Assembly: GCA_900323505.1 (NCBI GenBank)
Contig: OOIN01000006.1
Location: forward strand, 1,178,001 to 1,242,000
DNA from: Ustilago trichophora
Lineage: Eukaryota; Basidiomycota; Ustilaginomycetes; Ustilaginales; Ustilaginaceae
Reading direction: 5' to 3'
DNA length: 64,000 nucleotides
Shown: piece after piece, positions 41,595-51,600 of the stretch
Numbering within the stretch: the first letter of the stretch is position 1
How the letters are laid out: the number at the start of each line of letters is the position of its first letter
Notes under the pieces: generated by a model
Database searches by the model: none
What the model was told of the DNA's origin: nothing
The model's input: the letters and a program-made list of their open reading frames with translations, nothing else
Position numbers and translations under genes: made by a program

Positions 41595-43103
41595 ATGGTG
41601 CCCGCCCCAACCAAGCTCAGCTCGGGCACGAGCAAGGCATCCTCGAAACGCTCCGCCGCGAAGCGCCTTGTCTCTTCCACATCGAATCCTGCCGCAGATG
41701 AAGCCGCTGCTCGACTTCGCAACCTCGCCTCCTCCCTTCCGAGCGAGCTCATCACATATATTCTAGAATTTGCCGCCTCCACCGCAACAGAGAACACCGC
41801 CAAGCTCCACCTCCTCTGCGTCTCCAAATACTACCACGAACGGCTCTCGCCTCTCATATTCTCTACAATCGCACTATGCTCCTCTTCGACAATACATTCA
41901 TTCGCAGCACTCGTCAAGTCCGATGCCAAGCTAGCTCGCTACGTTCGACGTCTCTGGGTCGGGCCAGACTCTTCCAACTCTGACTTGATCACCGCACTTT
42001 CTCCACCGTCGTACAACGAGGCCGGGTATATCACGGACATGCGAGAGCACATACACGTTTCGGTGCGTACGATCTTGCGATGCTGTAGGAAGCTCCAAGA
42101 CGTCGCACTCTCGGGAGAGCTACTCAGCTCGCACGCGGCACACACGTATGGTACGGCCTGCCAGCCGATCCGGCTGACCAGTGTCAATCCGCACAGCTTC
42201 GTCGGAGGATTCTCAGCACCAATCTTCAGGAAAGTTAGGGTGCTCAGAATCGTAGATACCAATCTGGCTTTTGAGGAAGCGGACGAGATCAGGACGCTGG
42301 CAGAGCTGGAATGGCTGATATGGTCTGCGCCTAAAGATTATGGTGACATCACAAGGGATAGCAACGTGCTCAGGAGATTATTGCAACGGCCGAGGCGGCA
42401 CTTTACCGATCTAGAAGCGCCAGCAGCACCGGCAGTGGCGGGGATAGATACCGAAGCACAAGTTGCAGCACAAGATGCAGGACCACCAGAAGCAACAGCA
42501 GCAGCGGCAGCAGCGGCAGCAGCAGCGGAAAATCTCGCACCATCACAACCACCACGGCAACAGCAACCCCCATCACGAGTTAACCCAATAGATGAGCTCT
42601 GGACAGACCTCTCCGCACTCGAGCTGAGCGAAGGCTTGGCGCCCGCCCGACCGAGCAAAAACGACAAGTTCCGACGGCTCACTATTCAAACGGCCCACAA
42701 TCGATGTGTTGAATTCCGCCATCTGCTTGCCGACTCGTACCCTCTCTACTCTCACCCGTCTTCCCCTCTCTCCCTACCCCCACTCACCGACGCAACAGGT
42801 GGGCTGGCAGGAGGGCTAGATGCCACGTTTGAAGACCTTGAACGAGAATGGGACCCTTTACTCAACGTGCCTACCATCCACCCCACAGCTTTGACCGGAA
42901 CAGTCTTGGACGAATGGGACGCTCTTAGAGATCTGATCAACAACGCCGGCGGCCAGTATAGCAACCTCACCATGTGGGATTTGGGCGAGGAGAGTGCGGT
43001 CGTAGATGCCGGAAATGCATTGAGGAGACAGAGAAGGGTTTGGGAGCTGGTCAGCGACGTCGGTTTGCCCTCAGCGGCATCAGTGAGTAAGTTGACAGTT
43101 TAG
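41595..43103 (+). CDS. F-box-like domain protein, function unknown
   Basis: A 502-residue intronless frame from the ATG at 41595 (MVPAPTKLSSG); the frame is open upstream but that part reads as leader. Residues about 47-90 (LPSELITYILEFAA, LHLLCVSKYYHERLSPLIFS) fit the F-box pattern LPxELxxxIL with the following helix. The middle has repeated Leu-rich segments (VRRLWVG, LQDVALSGEL, VRVLRIVDTNLAF, LAELEWLIW) of the sort seen in fungal F-box proteins that vary beyond the F-box. An Ala-rich tract near residue 305 comes from GCA repeats. By family, such proteins link substrates to Skp1-Cul1 ubiquitin ligases; the substrate is unknown. Confidence 0.62.
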   Translation: MVPAPTKLSSGTSKASSKRSAAKRLVSSTSNPAADEAAARLRNLASSLPSELITYILEFAASTATENTAKLHLLCVSKYYHERLSPLIFSTIALCSSSTIHSFAALVKSDAKLARYVRRLWVGPDSSNSDLITALSPPSYNEAGYITDMREHIHVSVRTILRCCRKLQDVALSGELLSSHAAHTYGTACQPIRLTSVNPHSFVGGFSAPIFRKVRVLRIVDTNLAFEEADEIRTLAELEWLIWSAPKDYGDITRDSNVLRRLLQRPRRHFTDLEAPAAPAVAGIDTEAQVAAQDAGPPEATAAAAAAAAAAENLAPSQPPRQQQPPSRVNPIDELWTDLSALELSEGLAPARPSKNDKFRRLTIQTAHNRCVEFRHLLADSYPLYSHPSSPLSLPPLTDATGGLAGGLDATFEDLEREWDPLLNVPTIHPTALTGTVLDEWDALRDLINNAGGQYSNLTMWDLGEESAVVDAGNALRRQRRVWELVSDVGLPSAASVSKLTV

Positions 43104-43357
43104 GGAAGAAATGCATATTCTTACGGAACAGCACGAAGCCGTTGGTTTTGAATCTGAGTGTGCGCAGTTGTGAGCAAAGCAAGCACAGACTCTTGTAGCA
43201 TTTCCCTGGTCACACGTCGTCTTTTCGACTCTCAATGAAGCGATTCTAGCAATCTTTCCGGTCGCTGTCATCAACCCCACTAACTTTCCACGCAAACAGT
43301 GGCACAACGAGGTATGCTTGTCTTGAAGTGATAGCATTGTTCAAATCCGAAATCTGG

Positions 43358-44863
43358 CTACAATGGCGTATCGATAGTCACAAGCTTGGTCTCGAGACTC
43401 GCCAGATTGAGCAGCACAACCTGCTTGGTCTTTGCAAACTCTGGGAGCAGTACCACCCTGCATCCGTGCCCTTCTTCGACATCGAACCTGTAGACTGCAC
43501 TTGCGTATGCAGGCTGGTTGCCGATGACCATGATATCTGGTCTTTCCTTGAGGACGAATGGGTCTGTTGATTTGAAGGGGTAGCACCAGAGCGTGTCGGG
43601 TGCGGTGGGGGCGAGATGGCCCCATTCGAGGGTGCGGAGTGCCATTTCGATGCGGTTTGTGTCGGGTTCGTCGACGTACTTGTAGATGTCGTCGATATTT
43701 TGTCCTGCTGTACCGAGTAACTTGCGGTCACCGATGGAGACCCATGCAGGGTTGGTGTGGCGATGTAGCGAGTCGAATCGCCCTGCTCTTGGCAACAAGG
43801 CAAAGTGGATCGGTTGTTGCGGGATGGCTACGGATGCAGGATCTCGTTCGCCTGGAAGGAGGTGAACAGGCATCGTGGAGCAAAGGTCGGTGAGAAGCTG
43901 ATCGAGGGCGAGAGTGGGTGCGGAAGAAAACGTGGGTTGGTCTTGACCGTATCGCTTGGGTTTCTCTTCTTCTTCGTTGCGAGTGGGTGGGGCGAGGGAG
44001 TTGCCCGCGATGACGGCGGCGACGATGTTGGAGGCGGAGGAGCGATCTGAGTCACTGCCGAGCTCTCCGGTAAGATATTCGACAAGGAGCTGCATGGAGA
44101 GCTCCGACTCTAGCGCAGACTCTCCACCGATAGCGAGTCCGCTCATGAGCACCACCCATTGGTCTTGACCTTGTTCTGCTTTTGCTCTCCCATTCTTGGC
44201 GCTTGACAATGGCTTCGAAGGAGATGGTGTGGGGAGGGAGGCAAAGACGGCGTCAACGACATCAAAGTCTCCCGCTCGAGTCTCTGTGCCAAGCACGGCA
44301 GTCACGACCCCGGTGATGAGCATGAACCGAAGAGCAGTTCCCCCGCGAATGGCGTCGCCAACCAGCTTGACACGTCCACTTTGATCTTCGATGTAGAGTT
44401 CGTCTTTGGCATAGTCGACATATTTGGATCGAACTGGTTGCGGTGCCAGCCACTGCTCTCTCGTCAGGTCCTCCAATACATCAGGCTTGAGCGGCATGGC
44501 ACAGTACACATTGCCGACAATGTAGCAGATGTCCCCCTGTCGCACGTCGAGAATCCGATCAACAAACTTGGGTGGGTTGTCCATCCTTACTCTGGCACTG
44601 GAAGGTCCAGCATCGGATGCGTCCAATTGTGACGAGGGCTGCGATTGAGATTGCGAGAATGCGTCAAAGTTTTCGATCCAGCGCGATTGTGCACGGGGTA
44701 GGATGCGTTTCTTGAGGTAGGCAAGACGATAGTCGTAGAGCTGTGCATACTGTTTGCTGTACGAGCGCGAGCCGAGTGGGACCAGGAAAGCCTTGGAGAG
44801 GTCGGAGGCGGTGTCAGCATCGGAAGGAGCAGCAACCGATTGGCGCTCAATTGTTGCTGGCAT
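43358..44863 (-). CDS. POL31: DNA polymerase delta small (B) subunit
   Basis: A 501-residue frame from the ATG at 44863 (MPATIERQS). Conserved blocks include the N-terminal RSYSKQYAQLYDYRLAYLKK, DRILDVRQGDICYIVGNVY, LYIEDQSGRVKLVGD in the OB fold, and the inactive phosphodiesterase-like domain: WVVLMSGLAIGG, LLVEYLTGELG, VHLLPGERDPAS, SIGDRKLLGTAGQNIDDIYKY, HLAPTAPDTLWCYPF and DPFVLKERPDIMVIGNQP. This is the POLD2/Pol31/Cdc1 subunit that bridges the catalytic subunit and Pol32. The calcineurin-like metal ligands are lost, as in the family. An in-frame upstream extension to 45118 would add a hydrophobic segment foreign to the family, so the later ATG is chosen. It shares a 327-bp promoter with the GCP gene. 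Confidence 0.93.
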   Translation of the reverse strand: MPATIERQSVAAPSDADTASDLSKAFLVPLGSRSYSKQYAQLYDYRLAYLKKRILPRAQSRWIENFDAFSQSQSQPSSQLDASDAGPSSARVRMDNPPKFVDRILDVRQGDICYIVGNVYCAMPLKPDVLEDLTREQWLAPQPVRSKYVDYAKDELYIEDQSGRVKLVGDAIRGGTALRFMLITGVVTAVLGTETRAGDFDVVDAVFASLPTPSPSKPLSSAKNGRAKAEQGQDQWVVLMSGLAIGGESALESELSMQLLVEYLTGELGSDSDRSSASNIVAAVIAGNSLAPPTRNEEEEKPKRYGQDQPTFSSAPTLALDQLLTDLCSTMPVHLLPGERDPASVAIPQQPIHFALLPRAGRFDSLHRHTNPAWVSIGDRKLLGTAGQNIDDIYKYVDEPDTNRIEMALRTLEWGHLAPTAPDTLWCYPFKSTDPFVLKERPDIMVIGNQPAYASAVYRFDVEEGHGCRVVLLPEFAKTKQVVLLNLASLETKLVTIDTPL

Positions 44864-45190
44864 GATGAAGACTGAGCGTTTGGATGCAGTCAAGGTGGAG
44901 AGATAATGTCGAAGAGGATGATAAAGGAGAACGAGGAGGCCGAGCAGAAGAAATGTCAAAAGAGAGGCTTGCACAAGCTGAATTGACCGACGCGTTGATT
45001 GACGCAAAGCGCGTCGACCGCACTTTTTTTTGGCTTCAGAGACCAACACTCTCAATCTCTGCCGGATATCCCGACTTCCGCGAGTTTCATTCGTTCGTCC
45101 ACTCGATACTACCATCATATCTCAGTCGACGTCTGCATCATGCACACTCTTCCATGATCGCAATCAACTGATCGCATCAGCCAAACCGAC
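44864..45190. promoter_or_regulatory. Shared divergent promoter of Pol delta subunit and GCP genes
   Basis: 327 bp between divergent starts, linking a replication gene and a microtubule-nucleation gene. An ACGCG MluI-cell-cycle-box-like core occurs on the plus strand at 44991 (GACGCGTTG). No TATA box is clear. Confidence 0.45.
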
Positions 45191-48100
45191 ATGCCGTTCG
45201 AAGCGCTCGACGTGCTCGAGGTGCCGCCTTTGCCATCGCTCAACCTTGAACCATCAAGACTTCAAGACCAGCTTGTATCGTCGACCTTCCTCTCATCCTC
45301 CTCTAACGCTCTGCCTGCTTCCTATCGCATTGAACCACTTCTACAAGTTCCTCAGAGCGGGAGTGATCCTGTCTTGGACTCTTTCACCAAAAGGACAGCA
45401 TCCTACGAGCTCGAGCACACACACGTTCCGGAGATCCCATCCCCCTTTGCATCGCTCCATCGCGTCTCGGCAAGCGATGTCGACCTTAACTCTTCTCCAG
45501 GGCCCTCTCAACGACCTATTCGTCGACCTACATCCAGCTCAAGCCTAAGCTCATCAGACTCGTCCCTCTGGGATGACGATCTTAGACCGGCTGAGCAGCC
45601 CGCGACCGTCAAGTTCAGAGGTTCGCCCGCAAAACTCAGGATTCTGGATCTTGCCGTCAGCGAATCAACGCGGTCGAGTCAACAAACACTCTTGGAGGCG
45701 ATCCAAGATCAGGCCTCGAGTGAATCAGCACCAGAGTCATCAGACCAGCATCTTGCCCCCGTGCATCCAACTCAGCAAGTCTTGCGGTCGCTCGTCATCA
45801 CAGCCACGACAGGCACATCATCAGATCTCTTTCAATGGGATGCAGACTCGGCTTCATTTGTGTGGGCTGCAACATTGCAACATCGCAGAGATGTGCGTCA
45901 GCTGCGAAGGCTCGTCAAAGAGCAGTCTGCGCTGCAGGCCTCTCTCGCTGCCGCTGGCGACAATGTAGAAACCCAACAGCAACTTCCAGCGGCCATGACA
46001 CAACCATGGGTCGGATCAGAGCGCATCATGGGCTGGAGTCAAGCTGCCTCAGACAGCGTCATTCGCCCCTTTCTCGACATTGGCGCACAGCTCCGACGCA
46101 TCGACGACCGCATCCTTGCGATACACCGCTCTGCTGCGGGACTTTGCAACGAAGCGCCTGCACTAACCGCGGCCCTAGACACTGTCGTCACTTGGTTCAA
46201 AGGCGAGCTCACATCCCAGACTTCAACCCTGACGAGCAGGATCGCGTCGCAAGACACTGCTTCTGCCGCTGTACTCAATGCTCACGCAGAGCTCGATCCC
46301 TGCTTCGCTGTCCTCAAGAGCCTCGGTGACCTTTTGTCGTGTGGCCAGCCACGCCTACCACCCTTCCGTCCGCTCAAGTGGCTCGAGTCGACACATGCCA
46401 CCCTGTCACATCTGCATGCTCATCTCGCTGCCTCACTCGCATCCGGCGCGCCATCTCTCCCTTCAGCCGTACTTGCATACCTACTCGATCGGACAAGCTT
46501 GACGTGGCGCCAGCAGGTTGCCCGCTGGGTCGGTTTTCCTGGCTTCGAGTCGGACAGAACCGGTGAACTCGATGACAGACCAGCCGCCCTCAAGGCAGAT
46601 TTCAACTCGGCTGGCTCCCAGATTTCCACACCATGGAGCGGCGCTGTTGTCGATTGGTCACTCGATGAAAGAGGCGAAGAGGATGTTGGCTACACACTGA
46701 AGCCGTCCGCAGTGCCTAGCTTCCTCCCTTTCCGTCATGCAAGGGCATTCCTTGAAGCAGGGCGAGCGCTTAGACTGCTCAAGAAAGCAGCACCAGAAGA
46801 TCATCCTCTCGTACATCAGTGGTCGTTGCATGCCAAGGAGAAAGCGTCGGCCGCGCGAGTAGAGCTGCCTACATGGCTCTGGTCGTTGCCGGAGAGTCAA
46901 ACACAGGTTAGTGCGGTCGACGAGCACATCGTCCAATTCAAGCGCGAAATTGCTCGGTGGCGTAGGCAGAGGCGGAAGGCGAGCGGCGCTGCTACGGACA
47001 CCGCTACGAACGCCACTTCTTCGCCGCTCAGTTCTAGTGTACTTCTAGCGCAGCCAACAGACGATGCCTGCACAGCAAGCAATCTCCTCTCGACGAGCAG
47101 CCTGACAGTGGAGCCGTCGATCGAGGATCACTTTGCGCGCATGTCGCAGCTCTTCGCTGCTCTCCCTGGCAGTACTGATCCCACGGACACCGCTACGGAA
47201 TTAACAGATCTACAGCAAGGTCCATGTCCTCCTTCGCATGCCCCGCGAGCCGACAGTGAGGAAGACTCGCTCTTGCTCTACCTATCTTCCGCAGCTTGTC
47301 CTCCCATTACGTACAACTCCATCTGCTCAGCATCATTCGACCGTGTCACCCAATCCAGCCTCGTCGCCCCCTTCGAAAGCTGGGCTCGCCTCATCAATAT
47401 GTCGCTCATCAGCGTCTTCTTCCAGGATCTCGGTCTCGGCACCTACCTGGAGACCTGTAAGCGTTTCTTGTTGCTTGGTAGCATTCATTTCGAACGACAG
47501 GTCGTGTCGAGCTTGTTCGATGTGGATCAAGCTAGTGTTCTGGATGACGCTGTGTCCACCTCCGGTCGCGCGGTGGTAGCGATGAACAGGCGATTGACAG
47601 CAGAAGGGATGTGGCCGCCCAATGACACTCTGCTGTCCGCTGCGCTCAACACGGCTGTGATTGAGACCGTGTCGGGTATGCGACAAGCCCACGAGGATCG
47701 ACTGCATCGCAGCGGGAGGGTGGAGGATGCTGTTTCGCTTGCCTTCAAGGATCTGGATGAAAGACTATCTTTTGCTGTGGTTGAACCTCGCTCCACCGCG
47801 TCCGCAAAAGGAAGCAGAGGAAAGTCAACTTGGACAGACCCATCCTCGATCGACGCTCTAGACTGGCTCACATTGTCCTTCCATCCGCCTCCCCTCATCT
47901 CACCCTTGCTTACACAAGTAGCCCAATCGAGATACCAGCGGCTGTGGAACATGCTGCTCCGTATCAAGCGATGTAAAGTGGCAATGAGGTCGGCGTGGGC
48001 ATGTACGTTCAAGTCGACGAGTGCGGCGTTCACCTTTGACTTTCGGACTCGTGCAGTGATGCAGCAGTTCAGATGGGAGCTCAACCACTTTTTGGACACG

Positions 48101-48859
48101 TTTGGAAGCTTTGTGCACGAGATTGGGATCGAGTCACATTGGACAGGATTCATGCAGAGGTTGGAGAGGGTGAGGAGGGAGGTGAGTGACGAACTTGCTT
48201 CTCGCTCCTCGCGCAATCGAACCCAGGCCGGAGCTGCTGAGGAAGGCGAGAATGGCGATGGGGATCTCGACGAGGAAGCACTGGAAGAGGAAGAACGGGC
48301 GGCACTCATGACGTCCAGTCTCGAACTCAAAGACGTCTTCTCCCTTGCACGCTATCACGAGCGCATCCTCGACCGAATGCTGTCCACCTGTTTCCTCAAA
48401 TCTAAACAGCGCGCAGTCCTCGGCATCGTCAATAACCTCCTTCAAACGGTGCTCGACTTTGCTCAACTCTGCATCGATTTCCATACGCCCACCTCGACCT
48501 CGGTCGAGACACCCTCTTTCGACGACTTCAACAATCTGCACCGCTATTTCAGGAGTAGGATGGATACCTTTATTCAAGCTCTGATCATTCTCAAAGATCG
48601 TCGGCCCTCTGCTTCGGCTGATTCCAACGCGGAAGCTCAACAAAGAGATGGAGAGGGCCAAGGGAAATACGGAAAGAGGAGACAAGATGTCGAAGCGGAA
48701 AAGGTCAGGTTGGCAGAGGACGAACTGGAGGATTTGAGAAGGTTGGATGTGGATGAGGCGGGCAGAAGTGTGGAAGGAGTCGAAAGGGAAGGTGTGGGAA
48801 GTGTCGAGGTGTTGTTGGGTCGTCTGAATGCGAGTGGATTTTATGCTGAGCTTGATTAG
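45191..48859 (+). CDS. Gamma-tubulin complex component, GCP5/GCP6-like
   Basis: A 1222-residue intronless frame from the ATG at 45191. The GCP N-terminal (Spc97/98) domain is spread over residues about 200-850. The C-terminal gamma-tubulin-binding domain occupies about 870-1215: LDWLTLSFHPPPLISPLLT, YQRLWNMLLRIKRCKVAMRS, AVMQQFRWELNHFLDTFGSF, FSLARYHERILDRMLSTCFL and QRAVLGIVNNLLQTVLDF. These match the Spc97/Spc98/GCP family of microtubule nucleators. The length, a long Ser-rich N-terminus and long insertions exceed GCP2/GCP3 and suggest the non-core GCP5 or GCP6 class (Mod21/Alp16 in fission yeast). It would act at the spindle pole body. The family call is firm, the paralogue class is inferred. 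Confidence 0.82.
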   Translation: MPFEALDVLEVPPLPSLNLEPSRLQDQLVSSTFLSSSSNALPASYRIEPLLQVPQSGSDPVLDSFTKRTASYELEHTHVPEIPSPFASLHRVSASDVDLNSSPGPSQRPIRRPTSSSSLSSSDSSLWDDDLRPAEQPATVKFRGSPAKLRILDLAVSESTRSSQQTLLEAIQDQASSESAPESSDQHLAPVHPTQQVLRSLVITATTGTSSDLFQWDADSASFVWAATLQHRRDVRQLRRLVKEQSALQASLAAAGDNVETQQQLPAAMTQPWVGSERIMGWSQAASDSVIRPFLDIGAQLRRIDDRILAIHRSAAGLCNEAPALTAALDTVVTWFKGELTSQTSTLTSRIASQDTASAAVLNAHAELDPCFAVLKSLGDLLSCGQPRLPPFRPLKWLESTHATLSHLHAHLAASLASGAPSLPSAVLAYLLDRTSLTWRQQVARWVGFPGFESDRTGELDDRPAALKADFNSAGSQISTPWSGAVVDWSLDERGEEDVGYTLKPSAVPSFLPFRHARAFLEAGRALRLLKKAAPEDHPLVHQWSLHAKEKASAARVELPTWLWSLPESQTQVSAVDEHIVQFKREIARWRRQRRKASGAATDTATNATSSPLSSSVLLAQPTDDACTASNLLSTSSLTVEPSIEDHFARMSQLFAALPGSTDPTDTATELTDLQQGPCPPSHAPRADSEEDSLLLYLSSAACPPITYNSICSASFDRVTQSSLVAPFESWARLINMSLISVFFQDLGLGTYLETCKRFLLLGSIHFERQVVSSLFDVDQASVLDDAVSTSGRAVVAMNRRLTAEGMWPPNDTLLSAALNTAVIETVSGMRQAHEDRLHRSGRVEDAVSLAFKDLDERLSFAVVEPRSTASAKGSRGKSTWTDPSSIDALDWLTLSFHPPPLISPLLTQVAQSRYQRLWNMLLRIKRCKVAMRSAWACTFKSTSAAFTFDFRTRAVMQQFRWELNHFLDTFGSFVHEIGIESHWTGFMQRLERVRREVSDELASRSSRNRTQAGAAEEGENGDGDLDEEALEEEERAALMTSSLELKDVFSLARYHERILDRMLSTCFLKSKQRAVLGIVNNLLQTVLDFAQLCIDFHTPTSTSVETPSFDDFNNLHRYFRSRMDTFIQALIILKDRRPSASADSNAEAQQRDGEGQGKYGKRRQDVEAEKVRLAEDELEDLRRLDVDEAGRSVEGVEREGVGSVEVLLGRLNASGFYAELD

Positions 48860-49072
48860 ACAGTTCGAAGCAATGCAATGCAAGATTCACAGACATGCAA
48901 GAGACAAAAAAGACGATGTGGAAATAAGAGTGTCGGACTGAGAATTGCTTGCTTTAGTTTGCTAAAATTACCACCGAAGCTACATTGACGACGACGACGA
49001 GACTGAAAATTACCTTTGGGAACACTTGGGATCTGCGGAACCTATTTGATACGGCCTTTGGAATGTAGCTGT

Positions 49073-49426
49073 CTACTCCTTGTTCATCGCGTCGTAGACT
49101 TTAGCAGCCTGTGCGGGGCTATGATTCTTCTTCACCCTTGTGGGTAGATCCTTGTTCTTCTTGACCGAGACTTTGATCTCGTCCCTTGTCAGTTTGGTTT
49201 GATCGCTCGAGATGATTCGAGATTCGAAATGGGATCGACCTTCGCCAGGATTCTTCTTGGCGCCGGACCAGCGACGGGCTTTGGCGGTGGTGCCGTGGGA
49301 AAGGTCGTCGAGCTGCTCCGACTTGTAGTAGGGTGAGTTGCGGAAGACGGAGCTGTTGGCGTAAGGGTCGGTGGAGGAGGTGGAGGATGTGGATGTGGCC
49401 GAGTCTGAGCGAGGCTTAGTTGACAT
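49073..49426 (-). CDS. Small hypothetical protein, Ser/Lys-rich
   Basis: A 117-residue frame with no family I recognise. The first 25 residues are Ser/Thr-rich. The middle has an aromatic patch (YANSSVFRNSPYYKSEQLDD) and RRWSGAKKNPGEGRSHFESR; the C-terminus is Lys-rich with TRDEIKVSVKKNKDLPTRVK and ends HSPAQAAKVYDAMNKE. It looks soluble and partly disordered. A TATA-like element (GGTATAAGTA on the minus strand, about 49552-49558) lies some 125 bp upstream, supporting a real gene. The function is unknown. Confidence 0.55.
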   Translation of the reverse strand: MSTKPRSDSATSTSSTSSTDPYANSSVFRNSPYYKSEQLDDLSHGTTAKARRWSGAKKNPGEGRSHFESRIISSDQTKLTRDEIKVSVKKNKDLPTRVKKNHSPAQAAKVYDAMNKE

Positions 49427-50100
49427 GGTAAGGAAAGGTTGTGCTGAAGAGGGGGATAGTACTGGTGGCTGGGTTGTGATTGATGAAGAACTCGAAATTC
49501 GACAATGGAGAGGAAGGACAAGAAGAAGGAAATGTGAGGAGGGGTTGGATACTTATACCTTTCATACCAGCGCCGAGGAAGCCACAGCACACGTACACTC
49601 TAAATCAACACTGCAAAGCACGCAACTTTGGAGAGACCCTGCGTTGCATCCGAGAGCTTTGTTCCAGCTCACAGGAAGAGAGGCATGGGCCACATCTTTC
49701 TCTCTCTCTCTCTCTCTTTTTCTCACTCCGATTCCGAAAGAAAGCTTTCGTTGGCTGTACAGTACTGTACCAGCTCGGCGTGAGTTGTCTCAGTCATGAA
49801 CACACAGAGGCAAAAGGCAAGGAATGGCGGAAGAGGAGTCTAGCATGGTTGAGCCCGTGTGACCCAACCTTTCGATGCTCAGTATTGCGCAAGTGGGCAA
49901 CTTTGTGCAGGGTCCAACAACTGCAGCAACAGTACAGCAGACCCTCCTCGACACGGAAAATTTAAGCAGTTTTCTCTTTCTCTCAGGTCTGTGCGTTTAT
50001 GCATTGAAAAATGTGGAGCTTTCTCGAACAAAAAAAAAAAAAAGGATGAAGAGACGACTCGTGACCTCTTCCTCTAACGACGCCATTTGGTGCAAGGCAT
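49427..50100. other. Intergenic region with CT repeat and motif palindromes
   Basis: Holds the promoter of the 117-residue gene and the 3' flank of the enoyl-CoA hydratase gene. A CT microsatellite lies at 49701-49718 and an extended motif at 49755-49771. No gene supported. Confidence 0.5.
49755..49771. repeat. Extended copy of the recurrent palindromic motif
   Basis: CTGTACAGTACTGTACC: two overlapping palindromes (CTGTACAG and GTACTGTAC/GTACAGTAC). Confidence 0.6.
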
Positions 50101-51212
50101 TTACTCGTGCGTGAAGGTGGCCTTGCGCTTCTCGGCGAAAGCAGCCATGCCTTCCTTCTGATCTTTGGTAGCAAAGAGGCTCTGGAAGAGACGGCGCTCG
50201 AATCTGGTTCCCTCCTGGAGGTTGAGTTCGAAGGCTGTCATTTCCGCAACAGTATAAACAAAAAAAAGGGGAGAGGAGATGTCGTCAGTATAAGCGGCTC
50301 TTGCATCTGTATACGCTCTGTTCTCAACCTAAACGTCGCTTTGTGGTTTGGGCCGCATACTCACAAGCATTGACACCCTCCTTGGCAGCCTGGACGGCGA
50401 TTTGTCCCTTCTTTGCGATTGTCGAGGCAACCTTGACCGCCTCATCCACGACGTTTCCTTCGCGGACTACGCGCGAGATCAGACCACGACGCTCGGCGTC
50501 GTCAGCACTAAAGTTACGGCCAGTGAGGACCATCTCCATGGCAGTCGACTTGCCGACAGCCTTGGTGAGACGCTGTGTACCACCGGCACCGGGAATCACA
50601 CCGAGGTTGATTTCGGGCTGGCCAAAGTTGGCGGTTGGCGAAGCGAGGATGATGTCGCACCTGTTGATTCGATCAAGGGTAGAGATACGTCAGTAACCTC
50701 CCATCTTTTTCATAACAAAGAAGTCATAGTGGCATGGGATTCGCTGCAACTTACATCATTGCCAACTCGCAACCACCGCCAAGAGCAAATCCGCTAACCG
50801 CAGCGATGATGGGCTTTCGGACGGTGGTGAGCTTGGTCCAGTGACCGAGGAAGTTGGTCTTGTATGCATCGGCGTACTGCTTGTCCTTCATCTCCTTGAT
50901 GTCGGCTCCAGCAGCGAAAGCCTTCTCGGAACCGGTGAGGACGATGGCGCCCACCTCGGGATCATTGTCGGCGATCTCGGTGGCCTCGTTGAGCTCGTGG
51001 AAGAGTGCCGAGTTGAGAGCGTTGAGTGCCTTGGGTCGGTTCAAAGTGATCAAGGTGACGCCTTTAGCGGGGGACGAGACGAGAATGTTCTGGTACTCCT
51101 TGGCAGCAACGGCAGACGAAAAGCGTGGGAGGGAGGTGGAGAGAGCGCGGGTGGAGAGCGCAGTTCGGGGAGCGGTGGTGCGCAGGGCGGTACGGACGGT
51201 CGAGGCCAACAT
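50101..51212 (-). CDS. Enoyl-CoA hydratase, mitochondrial (ECHS1-like)
   Basis: Three exons, 51212-50755, 50660-50365 and 50234-50101, with introns of 94 and 130 nt (GTAAGT and GTGAGT donors). The exon sum is exactly 296 codons including the stop, giving 295 residues. The first 33 residues are a mitochondrial presequence ([20 protein letters not shown], no acidic residues). The crotonase fold follows: [14 protein letters not shown], the oxyanion-hole segment [32 protein letters not shown] with the first catalytic Glu, and [17 protein letters not shown] with the second. The C-terminus [21 protein letters not shown] is typical. It hydrates trans-2-enoyl-CoA in mitochondrial beta-oxidation and amino-acid breakdown. 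The junctions read ELAM-M-CDII and NA-S-FELNL. It shares a promoter with NFU1. Confidence 0.92.
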
Positions 51213-51600
51213 TGTTAGTGATATCGTAAATCGGTAAGATGAGAGGTGATGATGGTCAAGACGAGAAGAAACGGATGGTGTTTGACTTCTTCTCAAATGA
51301 CAGCGAGACTTGGTGAGTGTGCTACACTGTGTATACACTCTCTAGAGAGGTAGAGAGAGAGGTGGCCTAAGCGGGGATTGTGCACTGGTTCTGCTCGGCT
51401 CAATCGGTGCATCCTTCAACCGGAAAACCCGACGTGAAAAATCGCCCCGCCTTTCTTTAATTTCTAATGATTACAAATGATGCCACAGAAAAGTTAAGTC
51501 CGATTCGAAGCCTTCGCGTTGCTGAGTATGACACATATCAGCACCTTCCTTCGCCACATTGTCTCGCCTTTGTCACACCATCTCCCATTGGCACTTCACA
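51213..51600. promoter_or_regulatory. Shared divergent promoter of enoyl-CoA hydratase and NFU1
   Basis: 388 bp between start codons of two mitochondrial genes. A GAGAGAGAG stretch lies at about 51341-51360. No TATA box is clear. Confidence 0.45.

Noticed and set aside
44864..45118. N-terminal extension of the Pol delta subunit with a hydrophobic segment
   Set aside because: In frame but absent from the family, and it would occupy most of the shared promoter. The ATG at 44863 is preferred.
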